64,000 nucleotides of DNA from Spinellus fusiger. Its lineage: Eukaryota > Mucoromycota > Mucoromycetes > Mucorales > Phycomycetaceae. The position numbers and the translations under genes are program-made. Shown in pieces: positions 45,766 to 56,745 of this stretch (position 1 is its first letter; every line of letters starts with the position of its first letter). Where the stretch lies: positions 806,001 through 870,000 of the forward strand of contig JALLLS010000001.1 of assembly GCA_025094145.1 (NCBI GenBank), read 5' to 3'. A model generated the notes under the pieces. The model saw nothing but the letters and a program-made list of their open reading frames with translations. It was not told the DNA's origin and did not search any database.

Positions 45766-46004
45766 GTGGAAAAAGAAAAAGAAAGAAACCAAAGAAATAA
45801 ATTATCAACACATGCTTTATTATGTGATGACGACGTTGATGGCCTATTTACCATCATCAAGCATCAGTATAAAATAGGGTCTTTTCTCTACTCATTTTTA
45901 TAGTCTGTTTGTATTTAGAAATAAGATATATACAGAACGCAGCATATAGGCATGCAGGTAAAACTAGACTCTTCATACAAGCATTTTGGACATATAGGGG
46001 CCTA

Positions 46005-48023
46005 TCACTTATAAGTCAGTGTTTCTACTAGATATGACTTACCATCCAAATGATAACCAAGTTTTTGATAATAGTGTCGAACTCCTACGCCAGAAATCAC
46101 TGCCAATTTCACACTACCGTGTTCTTCTCTAGCAATTCTCTCTGCTTCTTCCATCAACAGTGTACCAAAACCCTGATGCTGGAACTTTGTAGGATCACGG
46201 TCATGCATGGGCACTACAGATCCATAAACATGCAACTCTCTGACAATAGAAGTCTGGCCTGCAGAAGTGAGCTCAGGTCTAAAAGTTTGTGGTGAACACT
46301 TTCTTAATCGAAGCAATCCTACAAGGATGTCTTGGTGAGGATCCTCATAAGACAAAAATGTCTCCCATCCATTGTTGGCTACATAATCACGTCGAATCAA
46401 CTCCACTTGATCTGGCTTGATCTTTTGATGGATTTCTGTTACACCCACTTCACGTGTGCGCACATCTCTACATTCTGTTCCCAAATCCTTCATACGGTTC
46501 AATGCTAATTCACGTAAATTGCCATGTTCGACACCAGAGGTCACTAGAGGCATAGGAATATCACGTTGAACACGGTAAACACGCGTCCATGGTGGCACAA
46601 GAGCTAGGATTCTTGCTACTAAATCCACCAGGGCATTGGGAGTGTAGTTCTGGTAACGGCCTGTACGCCACAATTCATACAAACCAGTACCACGAATGAC
46701 AAGGGTAGGGTAAATCTTAAGACCATCAGAACGGAAGGCAGGATTCTCAAAGTATTCTTTGAACTGTTCCATGTCACGCTCCATACCAACATTGGGTAAA
46801 TCAGGCATCATATGAGCAACTACTTTGAATCCGGCGTCCTTGGCCAGTTGGAAGGATTCTGATACAGCCCTCACTGTATGACCTCTTTTATGTGAGTTCT
46901 TTCTATTCTTTTCTTGCTTAATAAATTACCTGTTGGTGTCTCTTGCTACATCCTCATAGACACTCTGAACACCGATTTCCAATCGAGTGCATCCATAGCG
47001 CAACATTTGACTGAGATGGGGTTTAAGGCAGTAATCAGGACGGGTTTCAATGGTAATACCAATACACTTTGTTTGACTCTGCTGTGAATATCTAACATAC
47101 AGGAATAAGAATATAACAGTTTCTCTTCTTGATACGCCTACCTCACAGCCTCATCCACATCATTACTGGCATGTCCAGACAGTGCATCATGCAAATTAGC
47201 AATAAACCAGTTTCTGTAGTCTTCTGCCATGGACATAAATGTGCCACCCATAAGAATGTATTCGACTTTATCCACACTGTGTCCCAGACTTTTCAATTGA
47301 TCCACACGTCCACGGGCCTGTTCGAATGGATCGTAGCGGGCACGAATGGCTCGCATGGAAGTAGGTTCGTATCCAGTGTAGGATTGAGTGGAGTACTCGA
47401 AATCAGAATCAGGACCACCAGGACAATACCTATTCTCTACCATCAGAATCTTTCATTCTTTTTTCTTTTCTTTTCTTCTTTGCTGACTACTTACACACAG
47501 ATATTGTTGGTCATGGCAATATGAGGACATCGGTGAGGTTTGCACATGACAGCAACAACAGCGATCTAATCCATCATGGTGAACCAGAGATACCTTATAT
47601 ATATATATCAATAACACTTACACCTGATGCTGTTCGAATAGGCTTTGCTTTCAATTTAGGCAATAAGGCTGCCCTGTACTGTTCAGGAATGGCAGCAATA
47701 ATATCCACCAGCTTGGGTTGATTCTGTAGCTTGTTTTTACGAGCAATTTTATTCTTGAGTCCATTCAAGTTGACATCTTTGCGTGCGTCGGTGGCAGCTA
47801 CTAGTTCAGCGACAATCTCGGCACAGGTCTTGACCATAAGCTCGGCCTACACCAGGACATGGGTCAACTCTCCTCCTTCTTCTCCTTCTTTTCTTTCTTC
47901 TCCTTCTTCTCCTTATTTTTCTAAACACATTCTAGGCAGCTTACCTGTGAAGACCCTAACCATGACATGAGCAAACTGTCTGTCCATTGTCAGGAACTTA
48001 CCTTTCTTTGACTTTGACGACAT
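46005..48023 (-). CDS. ELP3: Elongator complex catalytic subunit ELP3
   Basis: ELP3 is the radical-SAM tRNA carboxymethyluridine-34 synthase with a C-terminal GNAT domain, working in the six-subunit Elongator complex in the cytosol. Exons: the ATG exon at 48023, a possible 11-nt microexon 47945-47955, then the exons ending at 47625, 47481, about 47140 and 46881, and the long last exon down to TGA 46005-46007. Visible landmarks: [16 protein letters not shown], the Fe-S cluster motif [18 protein letters not shown] (Cys x9 Cys x2 Cys), [31 protein letters not shown], the TIM-barrel end ([18 protein letters not shown]), [18 protein letters not shown], and the GNAT end ([34 protein letters not shown]). 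Full-length and apparently functional. It shares a 166-bp divergent promoter region with the gene at 48190. Confidence 0.95.
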
Positions 48024-48189
48024 GAAGCTTCCTTTGTTGAAAATAGAAGGGTTTATATGTGACTGTTCTTGGTAGGATCTCTTGCTGAGAGATGACGTAG
48101 ATCATGTGTGGATAGAGTGATACTGGCTTGGGGATCCGCCTGTTCATTTGTTGTGGCACGCATAAGTCGGGAAGACTTTGTTTATTTTA
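48024..48189. promoter_or_regulatory. Divergent promoter between ELP3 and the SxIP gene
   Basis: Only 166 bases separate the two start codons, so the promoters overlap. A CATAAGTCGGG and a GATGACGTAG stretch (CRE-like TGACGTA core) lie inside; no TATA box is obvious. Confidence 0.4.
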
Positions 48190-49526
48190 ATGGCACAGTC
48201 TCCATCGCCCTCTAGCGTAGGAGCCGCCAATGTGCATGGGTGGCTTATGAATGTGCCTGGGTATCGACAAGATAGCGTGCAGAGTGATCCCTTGACAGAC
48301 AGACAGGTGCTCAAGTAAGTCATTGTACAGGTGTGCGTTCTCTCCCTGCATAAAACAGTAACCCAGCTCCTTGCTCCCTCTTCTTTTCTTTTTGTATTGG
48401 TGGTGTGTGTGTGTGTGGTGATGGTGTGTGTGTGTGGATGGGTGGTCTTTTACAGCAGTCTCACCTCTTTAAGCAGTCTTAACCCTACTTCTCCTTCTCT
48501 TCTTCCTTCATTGAATAGCATGAGTGGTCGTCGTAGGGCGTCCACAGTTTCTGATGCCTCAGAAGACAGTATCAACCTGGAAGACCTCATCAAAGCCAAT
48601 TTTACAGCTGACATGGATGATGAAACCGACCTTTCTAACCTTGCTGACCTGGACTTGGATGACTCTACTGAGGACTTTTGGAAAATGAATCTCCACAGTG
48701 CGTTGGAAGAGATGGAGGAAAAACACGGCTTGTTTGCTGAATTACAGGTAAGCCTCCCTTGAAGAAGAAGAAAAGAAGGAAGCTCGCTTATTCCCCAAAG
48801 TGTGTTAATGATAGCCATGCATTGACGTCTTCTCAAGGTATTCTCTTAGGCAAAGGGTTGGAGCACTACCAGAAAGAACAAAGCTCAAGCAGCATGAGTA
48901 GTGAAGCCAGTCTTAATTCACAGTTCACCACCACACCTCCTTACAGCCGCTATGGAATGATGGCAGCACCTGTGTTTCCCTCAGAGTCTACTTCTTCTTC
49001 TCGGTCTTTGAGTCGACTCAGCAACTACTCCGCCAGTAGTAGTCAGGCATCTTCCACGGCTGCTTCTGCTATTCCAAGGCCAGGCAGTGTCAACAAGCTG
49101 CCAATGTCGTCTCGTTCCAAGGAATCTGCTGTTTTACCCAGAGGAGGAGGAAATACCACTTCCACCACCACCACAACGACTCGCCTACAAACAATGACTC
49201 AACGTTCGGCTCTTTCTGCCCGTGCGTCGCATATACCCTCACGCACCTCTTCTGCTTCTGGTGTGTTGACAGCAACAGCCACCACCACCACTGCTTCTGG
49301 TACAGCCCTAAGGACCCGTACCCATCATGAGCGTGCCAGCCACATTCCCACTGTACGTAGTAGTACGCCATCCCATGGACGCTTCTCCATGCTCTCTTTG
49401 GGTAAACACCCAGAAGACCCTCTCAAAACTACCTTTAAAACACTCAAAACCCCCATCACAGAAAAGAAGAGCAGTGGACTGAGGCCTCCAAGTGGTATTC
49501 TTAGAAGCAGAATAGCCAGAGTATAA
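48190..49526 (+). CDS. Ser-rich basic protein with three SxIP motifs, candidate microtubule plus-end tracker
   Basis: Three exons: 48190 to about 48314, about 48456-48747, and about 48800-49526, with GT-AG junctions in phase. The N-terminus (MAQSPSPSSVGAANVHGWLM, GYRQDSVQSDPLTDRQ) leads to an acidic helical segment (EDLIKANFTADMDDETDLSN, then FWKMNLHSALEEMEEKHGLF), which could form a coiled coil. The rest is long, Ser/Thr/Arg-rich and disordered, with the tetrapeptides SAIP (in ASAIPRPGS), SHIP (in RASHIPSRTSS) and SHIP (in RASHIPTVRSS). SxIP next to basic and Ser residues is the known EB1-binding motif of plus-end tracking proteins. The C-terminus ends SGILRSRIARV. Function is inferred from motifs only. 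Confidence 0.7.
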
Positions 49527-49610
49527 ATAACAAATAACAAACAACAAACAACAAAGAACAAAAAATAAATAACAACCTTAATATTATTAGTATGAATACT
49601 ATTATGATAA

Positions 49611-50187
49611 TTATTTGTTATTAACAACACCATCGAAGCGAGTCTTGAACCATTCAATGGATTCATCTTTCTTGATGCGGTGAGTGCTACCCACCTTGGC
49701 CTTGCAGTGTTTGCGACGAGACACACGGTTGCCAGGACGACCCATCACAACATAGTAGTCCATACCATAAATACCAATGGAAGGATCGTATTTGATGCCC
49801 AAGTCAATGTGCTCATCAATACCAAAACCAAAGTTACCAGTCTCGGAGAAGTTACGAGCACGCAACTCGTACTCCTTGACCTTGAGACCACGCTCAAGAA
49901 TCTCCTCAGCCTTGGCACCACGGACAGTGACGTGCACAGAGATCTTTTCGTTACGACGGATACCAAAGGTACGCACGGTATAGCGGGCCTTGGAATACAC
50001 TGGGGTCTGTCCGGTCAATTGTTCGAGCACCTTGGTAGCACGCGTAAGTCTGTCACCGGATTCACCCACACAAATGTTCAACACAAGCTTCTCAATGTGA
50101 AGATTCTTCATCTTGTTGACGGCGACAGTCTTTTCAGCACTCTAACATATTAAACAGTGATTCCTCAAGAAAAGAATCCCATACCAT
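49611..50187 (-). CDS. RPL11: 60S ribosomal protein L11 (uL5)
   Basis: Two exons. The first coding exon is only the ATG at 50185-50187, because the intron starts immediately (ATG|GTATGG) and ends TTAG before AGTGCTGAAAAG. The rest is one exon down to 49611. The protein of about 175 residues starts [20 protein letters not shown] and shows the uL5 signature [71 protein letters not shown] and C-terminal [13 protein letters not shown]. It binds 5S rRNA and helicase-like assembly factors in the large subunit central protuberance. Complete and well conserved. Confidence 0.97.
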
Positions 50188-50349
50188 TTTTGTAAGATGA
50201 AGTTAAAAAGAGGGATGGATGAGGGAGAAAGACATAGTTATGGATGCACTTATTGCATTTTGGTCGGACCTTGAATATGTCCGGCATACATTTTAACACA
50301 AGGGGATTTATTTTGAAAAAGAGAGCAACTACTTTAAGGCGGTCTTGTC

Positions 50350-51114
50350 TTAATGCTTCTTTGACTAGAAATAGAAGAGTGAGTCGCATGAATTATATAA
50401 AAAGGAAGAGAGAGGGGGACATTACCTTGATCTTTTTGACGTAGAACTCGAGTTCTCTACCTTCAAGAATGTAACCGTCACAGCGACCTGACTGACCAGG
50501 ACGGGAGGCAATCACAGCATACAAACGACCAGCATTGAACTGGTCGTTCAGGAGAGGATCAAGAGCAGCACCAGACTGACGAGCAGCCAGCTTGTTCTGG
50601 ACACTGTTGGACTTCTTTGTCTCAGCAACCTCCTCAGTAGCAGCCTTCTTCTTTCCAAGGCTGGAATCGTAGTGGGACTCGTGCCACTGACGGAAGGGGG
50701 TAGCATCAATCTGCACAACAGCACCCTTGACAAGAGTGTTGGTACGGACCAATTCGTTGTTGGAGGCGTTGTAGACGACGGTCAAAACACGAGTCTTGCG
50801 GGCAACACCCTCGGAACCCCAAGAGAAGTTACCAGCTTCGAGACGGAGAGCTCTGTGCTTGACGTTGCCACCACGGACACGGACAACGTGGATGCGTCTA
50901 CCACCGAGCTTGGTGCTGGCAGGAGGACGACCCAACTCGAACTTTCTCTTCTTTCTGTATTGAGCACGCTTGGCACCGGTGGCGCTGCGTTTGTGGCGAG
51001 AATCACGACTGATACCTTATGTTATGTGTTAATCATAGTAGAATGGATCCGATGGACAGATGAACAGATGGATGGGTATGGATGGGTGTGGATGGATGGA
51101 TAATGCTTACCCAT
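50350..51114 (-). CDS. RPS8: 40S ribosomal protein S8 (eS8)
   Basis: Three exons: the start ATGG at 51111-51114, the main exon from 51015 to about 50424, and a final 12-base coding end (SKKH then TAA at 50350-50352). The N-terminus [20 protein letters not shown] and [16 protein letters not shown], then [75 protein letters not shown] and [19 protein letters not shown], are canonical eS8. It acts in small-subunit structure near 18S rRNA. It lies 163 bases upstream of RPL11 in the same direction. The first intron again falls in the start region (ATGG|GTAAGC). Confidence 0.96.
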
Positions 51115-51245
51115 TGTGATGCAGAGAAGGAGTCCTCTCCCTGTGCAGGCGTATATTCCTTTTACGCCTGTTGGGACAGTTATGATGTCAGCAACTTTGA
51201 TGATATGAACACCGCCCACACCGCCCACACCACACTTCATTATAC
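51115..51245. promoter_or_regulatory. Remaining proximal promoter of RPS8
   Basis: Only about 130 bases of upstream DNA remain before TIR element C. CAGGCGTATATTCC and GACAGTTATGATGTCA lie within it; no clear TATA box. Any RPS8 control element further upstream is displaced by the 1.39-kb insertion. Confidence 0.35.
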
Positions 51246-51247
51246 TA

Positions 51248-52638
51248 CACACCCAAAGATTTTTCTGGCTTTTAGGCGGTGATATCTCCTTCCTTTTACG
51301 TCTAAAAATATTTTGCCTTTTTATGGAACTGTGTTTAAAATCAAAGGTTTGTGGATATTCAAATAGTTGTTTCCTTTTGTGGATACCTCACTATCAAATT
51401 ATATTATCAATAGAATATATTGTTTATGAATAAAATTGTTTATTGTAATAGTATAGCTAATAGTATATGACTATAGCTACTGCCTAAGTGCATTCCTTCA
51501 TAGCAATAGAATCCACAACTTAAAATACTTGTGCTTTATCCCTGGAAGATAGATAACTATGCTCAGGGGTATGCCCTAGAGACCCTAGATAGTACAGAAG
51601 ACCACCTGAGACTGACTTGAAAGGAATCTTTACTTGTCTAATAACAATACAATGAGTGTTTTGTACATTAGAATAAGCCATAGCCCAGAGGAATACACTG
51701 CTTACCTTTTTTACTTTCAGAATACCCTCTAGTGGTGTCTACAACTTCTTTCTATTGTTTTTCTTTGTTAATAATAGTACATTCCCTTGATTAGTTATGC
51801 TCATCTTGATAATTAATTAAGTGTCAAATTCCATGAACCAGTGAGAGGTGTTGGAATAAAAAGAATGTTGAAGAAAGAAGGGTTCACGGTGTTCCTTATT
51901 GATGAGTTCAAAACATCCAGTTTCTGTCCTTCCTGTAAGAACGGTGAGCTTGATAAATTCAAGAAAGTGCAAAACCCCAAGACCCTTCAGAAGAGAGAAG
52001 AACCCCACAGTGACATGTCATGGTCTTTTAAGGTAAAAATATTCTTTTTTTTTATGTATAAAAGTCAAAGAAAAGGCTAATTAGTTTATTATTTTTATTT
52101 TTATTTTTATTTTTGTTTAGGTGCAAAAACCAACAATGTTTGAAGATCATGACCAAAACTGCTGGAGTTTCTGATAAGATAATTTCTCAATACTTTTGGA
52201 ATCGGGACATGGCAGCAACATTGAACTTTCGTCATGTTCTTTTTGGACTACGAGAGGAAGGCAAGCGACCCAAGCGCTTTTGTCGATCCAAGACAGTACA
52301 GTCTGTTGGTACCAAAAGAAAGGAGTCGCCCTTAGCTAGTAGTAGCCGACCCACCAAAACACCAAAAAAAGAATCCGGTGTAGTTATTGCTACTAAACTA
52401 AGATACACGTAAGTATTTTTTGAATCATACTACATTTCTATACTATATTTTATTTCCTCAAAAATGCACCAATACTCTCTGAAGATAGTGTAGCTATTGC
52501 TAGGATAGGCAGACAGAGTTTGAAGTAGTTCATTTAGACAGCAAAAATACCCTTTTAAAACACATCAGCCAATCATAAGAATATTGCGATTTTATTGTCC
52601 GTGTATTTACTTTTATATCCTAAAAATCTTTAGGTGTG
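51248..52638. mobile_element. TIR element copy C with a Fanzor C-terminal gene piece
   Basis: Begins CACACCCAAAGATTTTT, ends with the inverse of CACACCTAAAGATTTTT, and is flanked by TA (51246-51247 and 52639-52640). Left about 580 bases match copies A and B; right about 130 bases match copy A. Between them, at 51838-52412, sits the C-terminal part of a Fanzor gene on the plus strand. The N-terminal two thirds are missing at the junction near 51835, so this copy is an internal deletion too. Confidence 0.85.
51838..52412 (+). pseudogene. Fanzor C-terminal fragment F4, best preserved
   Basis: Two exons, 51838-52031 and about 52122-52412, with an intron GTAAAA...TTTAG. Order: VRGVGIKRMLKKEGFTVFLI, DEFKTSSFCPSCKNGELDKF (the TSxxCPxCxN zinc-finger and the RuvC-II Glu region, here LIDEF), a linker (NPKTLQKREEPHSD), CKNQQCLKIM (second zinc-finger Cys pair), YFWNRDMAATLNFRHVLFGL (RuvC-III Asp in NRD) and a basic tail (TKRKESPLASSSRPTK). 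This is the classic Fanzor C-terminal half: RuvC-II, zinc ribbon, RuvC-III. No stop interrupts it, but the N-terminal wedge, REC-like parts and RuvC-I are absent, so it cannot make an active nuclease alone. Confidence 0.85.
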
Positions 52639-52652
52639 TACATAATATACTA

Positions 52653-52728
52653 CACTACACCACACTACACTACACTACACTACACTACACCATACTACGC
52701 TACACTACACCACACCACACTACAATAA
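52653..52728. repeat. (TACAC)n microsatellite
   Basis: About 15 units of TACAC/CACAC pentamers with few variants, just right of TIR element C and 3' of the next minus-strand gene. Confidence 0.9.
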
Positions 52729-52759
52729 AGTATGTATAAAGTAGAAGAATTTATTTGTT

Positions 52760-54160
52760 CTATAAAGACACTCTGTCCAATGGCCTCTGTTCTTCTGTAG
52801 GTTCTGGTGTGTGTTTTGATGTGTCTATTTCCATGACTGTATCCATGACTGTATCCATGACTGTATCTGCTTCTTTCTCTTCTGCTTCCATCATTAGGAT
52901 GCCATAAGCATCAGGATTTAAACGGCTGCTTGTACGGGTGGGTCTTGTTCTCCACTGTGCCTGTGTCTGTGCATCCTCCATCTCCTCCATCTCTTCTGTG
53001 TCCTCTGTGTCCTTATCGTAGTTATAGCGCACAGGCTTCTTTTTGTCTCTTGTTCTTAATTCGCGAGGGGTGAATGCCAATTCAAATGCCAATTGACGGG
53101 CCTTGGCTCTGTCTCTCTTCTCTTGTCGTCGGATTCTCTCTTCTACTCTGGGCAGAACCTCTAGTTGGAGTCGCTGCCAAAGTACTCTTTCTGTACGATG
53201 CTTGGTGGATTCATGCTCAGACACAAAGTCCTGCAGTTCCTTGAGATTCTTACACACTAGGACGTATAACTCAGTGATTCTGTGCTGGCTCTTCTTCATG
53301 TCATCTAGAGTATGTAGTCTATGCACAGTACCTGTCTCCCACTGGTATCCTCCCTTGATGCCTATCTTTTCACGCCAGAGCCAGGCAGAGTCTATCCAAG
53401 AGAACAAGGTCAGCAAAGAGGGATCCAACAGAACAACGTACCTCCAAACTGATAATAAGCGCGTTTCTTGCTGTCATGGCCCAACGGCTCTAATTCTAAT
53501 GGATTGTCCTGGTTCTTTTTCACATTCTTAAAGTAGCTGTCAATGGCAAGGTGGATATTGACACAATCTTGTAACTGCCACTCTACCAACCACCGCAAGA
53601 GAGACAACTATAAGAAAAGCAGAGGTTGAGTCTTCTTCTTCCTCCTTCTCTTCTTCTTCCTCTTCCTCTTCTGATGGGCTTACTTTGATATCAGGAGACA
53701 TGTCGTGAAAATTGTTGTAATCTGCCATTGGATTGATCTCTCCATCAAATTCATAGGCTTTGATTTTGCCATTGATCATTTCTTGGAGTGTTCTGACATA
53801 ACTTCCTCTAATCATAGGTGAATAAACAAACAGCAGAGTATTCAGCAGAAAGAAAAAGACACTGCTGAACTTACTCGACTGCCTTTTTGCGGTTGAGAGC
53901 ATTGCTGAGGAAACTGCACACCAACTGATCCACCAAGTCACTGCTGGATTGTTGTAGACCGTGTTCTAAATCCTAAGTCAAATTGTCACACTAAGAGTAT
54001 ATCACTAAAAAGCTGCACCTCGTCACTGTACCTCGGGTTGGTACTCTGGAAATGAATGAAGACTAAACTGTTTGGCTTCTGCTTGGAAGGTGGTGATATA
54101 AGCATACACAAATGCCATTTCCCATTGTGACTGTGAAGACCAAGCAAACTCGGTGGGCAT
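52760..54160 (-). CDS. DDT/WHIM-like chromatin-remodeller accessory protein
   Basis: Five exons from ATG 54160 (MPTEFAWSSQSQWEMAFVY) to the stop at 52760, with GT-AG introns in phase. The N-terminal helices (PEYQPEDLEHGLQQSS, LVDQLVCSFLSNALNRKKAV) look like a DDT-type domain. An acidic loop (MADYNNFHDMSPDIK) follows, then SLLRWLVEWQLQDCVNIHLA and LELEPLGHDSKKRAYYQFG, a good WHIM-type motif (PLGxDxxxRxYY). Next are a Trp-rich segment (DSAWLWREKIGIKGGYQWET), a coiled helix, a basic region and a C-terminal tail with three repeats of DTVM. RSF1, CECR2 and related ISWI partners have this DDT-WHIM order, reading linker DNA with the remodeller. No PHD or bromodomain is present. About 430 residues. 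Confidence 0.7.
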
Positions 54161-54492
54161 TGTGACAGAAAACAGTAGTTAAGACAAAAAAAAAGACTTC
54201 AACTGACTCTGGAAAATAAAGAGAGACGAAAAAATAATAATATGGAAAATATGAAAAATAATATAATATAAAAAGAGAGCGAGAGAGAGCGAGAGAGAAA
54301 GAGATTCAATTCCAATTGATTCTCCGACAGCCGCTAAAGAAATATCAGAGAGGAAAGAGAAAAAAATAAAAAAAATAAAAAATAAAAAATAAAAAATAAA
54401 AAAAAAGGAATACAAGAAATGGCAAAAAAAAAAAAAAAGGCTCTTCCACGGGACTCTGCTGTGACGGTTGTGTGCCTTACTAGAAATTTTTC
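54161..54492. other. Low-complexity divergent promoter region
   Basis: Contains (AAAAT)n and a 15-base A run near 54425-54440, plus GAGAGAGCGAGAG runs near 54275-54300. It lies between divergent start codons at 54160 and 54493. Confidence 0.6.
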
Positions 54493-55977
54493 ATGAGTAG
54501 AATCACAAACATGTCCTCATGGCGACGCTTGGCAGTGTCTTCAGGCTCATGGACCCGGCCATGGACCCGCTCTCCTGTCTCTCCAGGCCGTGTTCTTTCT
54601 GTGACAGCCTCACCATGGAGTGGACACAGCACCCTAAGAATGGGAGTGCGTGCTATTTCCTTCAAGGGCCTGCTGTCCACCCAACCCACCCTCGCCACCA
54701 ACAACACTCTCTTCCACCCACTGTCAGAGTCGCCTATCAAAGAACTGCGCGACCGCAGCCACTATATCAACAAGTACGGTCTATGCCCTGTGTGTGACGC
54801 AGACGACCACAAGCAGCCTGTGTTTGAGTGTCCAGAGTGTGGATATCCTACACACTGCAGTGACAGCCACTACCACCAGGGCCATGAAGAACATAAAAAG
54901 GTCTGCTCTATTCTGCGGGAACAGTGTGAGGATGACCATGACTTGCGGTCAGGAAGAGTGATGAAGGAGTTTGATTTCCCCAGTAAGTGGTGTTCTATTC
55001 CAGGGAAGAATGTCTTCCTTATTGCTGTTGTCTAGGCGCCCAAGGATTCGATGAGGCTGTCAACATGTCCAACTGGGATGTGTTCTTCTACACGCGCAGT
55101 TTTCCCTCCATGGACTCTGATAGATCCATGCGCCACGTGTCCAAGCTATTGACCTATCCTATTACTGTGGCGTCTATTCTCCACCAATCCTGCCCTTATA
55201 CTATGGGTAAGGAAATGACATCGGAGGGCATGCGTTCTATTTCAGGTAATTCTCTTTCTCTTTTCTTTCTCTCTTCTCTCTTCTTTCTCTGCACGGCATG
55301 TCAGCTGACTATCTGCAATCGCCACTCTGCAATGGCTAGCCCTGAGATCCGTTCTCTACCCACACAATGAAGTCGCCAAGGACGGACAAACAATGATCCG
55401 TACCGATACCATCCATCTGTTTATTATTGGTGCACGTGCAGAAGCTACACTGCCACAGCACTTGTGGCTGCAGCTTGCCTACCTCTTCCCTCAGACGCCC
55501 TTCCACATCCATTTTGTGGGTCCAGACGCCCTTCCTTTCAACACAGAGCCCTACACAGAGGCCCTGAATGAGCGTGTGACATTCACCTATGACAATGGTC
55601 TTTATGAGGACTACCATGACAAGAGAGACCGGTTTGATCCTTATACAAACATCTTCTTTCTGTTCTCTCCTGGGATTGGTCACGAAGCCACACGTCAGGG
55701 ATGGCAGCCTTCCATCAAGAAACTCCTCGAGACAAAGTGTCCAGTGTTCCTGACTGGGTATGATGAGGCAGACATGGCAAGTGACATCAAGGCAGTGGAG
55801 GAAGACTATGCAGGCGACTTTGACTGGGTCCTGAAGCCCACTGCCAATGCATTTAGAAGTCTCAAGCGAGATGTTGATCTTACTGACCTAAGACACACCA
55901 TTCATGCCAACTGGGGCATTTGGGGTATTCGTGGCAAACGCTATGACGTCACCCATAAGGAGGATGAGGATGAGTAA
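54493..55977 (+). CDS. MSS51: Mss51-like mitochondrial zinc-finger protein
   Basis: Three exons: 54493-54982, 55036-55245 and 55340-55977. The N-terminus is Arg/Ser-rich and lacks acids for about 55 residues, as in a mitochondrial targeting sequence. Then come a double zinc finger (YGLCPVCDADDHKQPVFEC, CPECGYPTHCS, HYHQGHEEHKKVC), ELRDRSHYINKYG before it, and the Mss51 core after it (FDEAVNMSNWDVFFYTRSFP, LLTYPITVASILHQSCPY, LHLWLQLAYLFPQTPF-like, GPDALPFNTEPYTEALNERV, FFLFSPGIGHEATRQGWQPS, TGYDEADMASDIKAVEEDY, DWVLKPTANAFRSLK). In yeast Mss51 activates COX1 mRNA translation and couples it to complex IV assembly. The product is about 440 residues, near the family length, and looks intact. Confidence 0.9.
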
Positions 55978-56019
55978 CTGGCAGTAGTAGAAGAACAAGT
56001 CTATGTATAAAAATAAAGT

Positions 56020-56745
56020 ATTTCATTTTTTTTCGATAAGATTCTTTAATATAGAATACTTATTGTTTGTCATAAGGAACACACATCAAACACACACAGC
56101 TGAGACTTCAGAATTAGATGAAGTATAAAGAAGGTCAATGGGATAATAGATACAGATTGAATGGGCAGAAACCCTTAGTATTTAATGTTTCTATCCTTGG
56201 CCTCAATGACAGCCCTGCATCTCCAATGCATGCTGTTGATGAGGGTGTCTGTGGTGTCCTTGGGAATATTCTCCCATTCTTCTAAAAAGAGCACCTCCAA
56301 CTATTGAAGGGTGCTTGATGGGGTCATCTTCTTGCGAGCTGCTCTGTCTAGCTCATCCCTGGATTCAGGTCAGGGCTATGAGAGGACCACCCCTCCATCG
56401 TGACTATGCCCCTCTCATCCTTCCATTGACTAGTCTCCTTACTAGTATGGCAACTTGCATTGTTCTCTTGAAGAACATAGCCTACCACTGGATTCAGTGC
56501 CAAAAAGACAAGCCAGTTCGGGGCAATGGGCTGTTTCTAAAATGCTAGTGTATTTGGCACTATTGATGAACCCCTTCACCAGAAAAGAAAACCCTACACC
56601 ACCACCACCACCACCACCACCAAACCTCAACTTCTTGTGCTTGTCAGTGAGAGAAGACTTTCTGATCACCCTGTAAGAAAATAGGCCAATTTTCTTCATC
56701 ATTTTTTGAAATATTCTCATGGACACCTGGGTGGCCATTCCCTGA
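56020..56745 (-). pseudogene. Tc1 fragment nearly identical to 35065-35790
   Basis: This 0.73-kb piece is the reverse complement of the Tc1 deletion derivative inside the element at 34666-35826, including the same internal deletion, the same Gly run (one extra GGT triplet) and the same 77-codon shadow frame. Both ends are cut: the left stops near the CGATAAGATTC motif just short of the terminal repeat, and the right stops at TGATGAAGC. No TA duplication is recognisable. So it was copied or moved as a fragment rather than by normal transposition. Confidence 0.85.

Noticed and set aside
52653..52728. Regular short repeats considered as a CRISPR-like array
   Set aside because: Simple TACAC pentamers without spacers; a microsatellite.
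55393..55977. Separate small gene in the third exon of MSS51
   Set aside because: The reading frame joins upstream exons in phase and completes the Mss51 fold.
56315..56548. 77-codon frame present identically at 35274-35507 (reverse)
   Set aside because: Antisense to the Tc1 C-terminus in both copies; identity follows from the duplicated DNA, not from selection on this frame.
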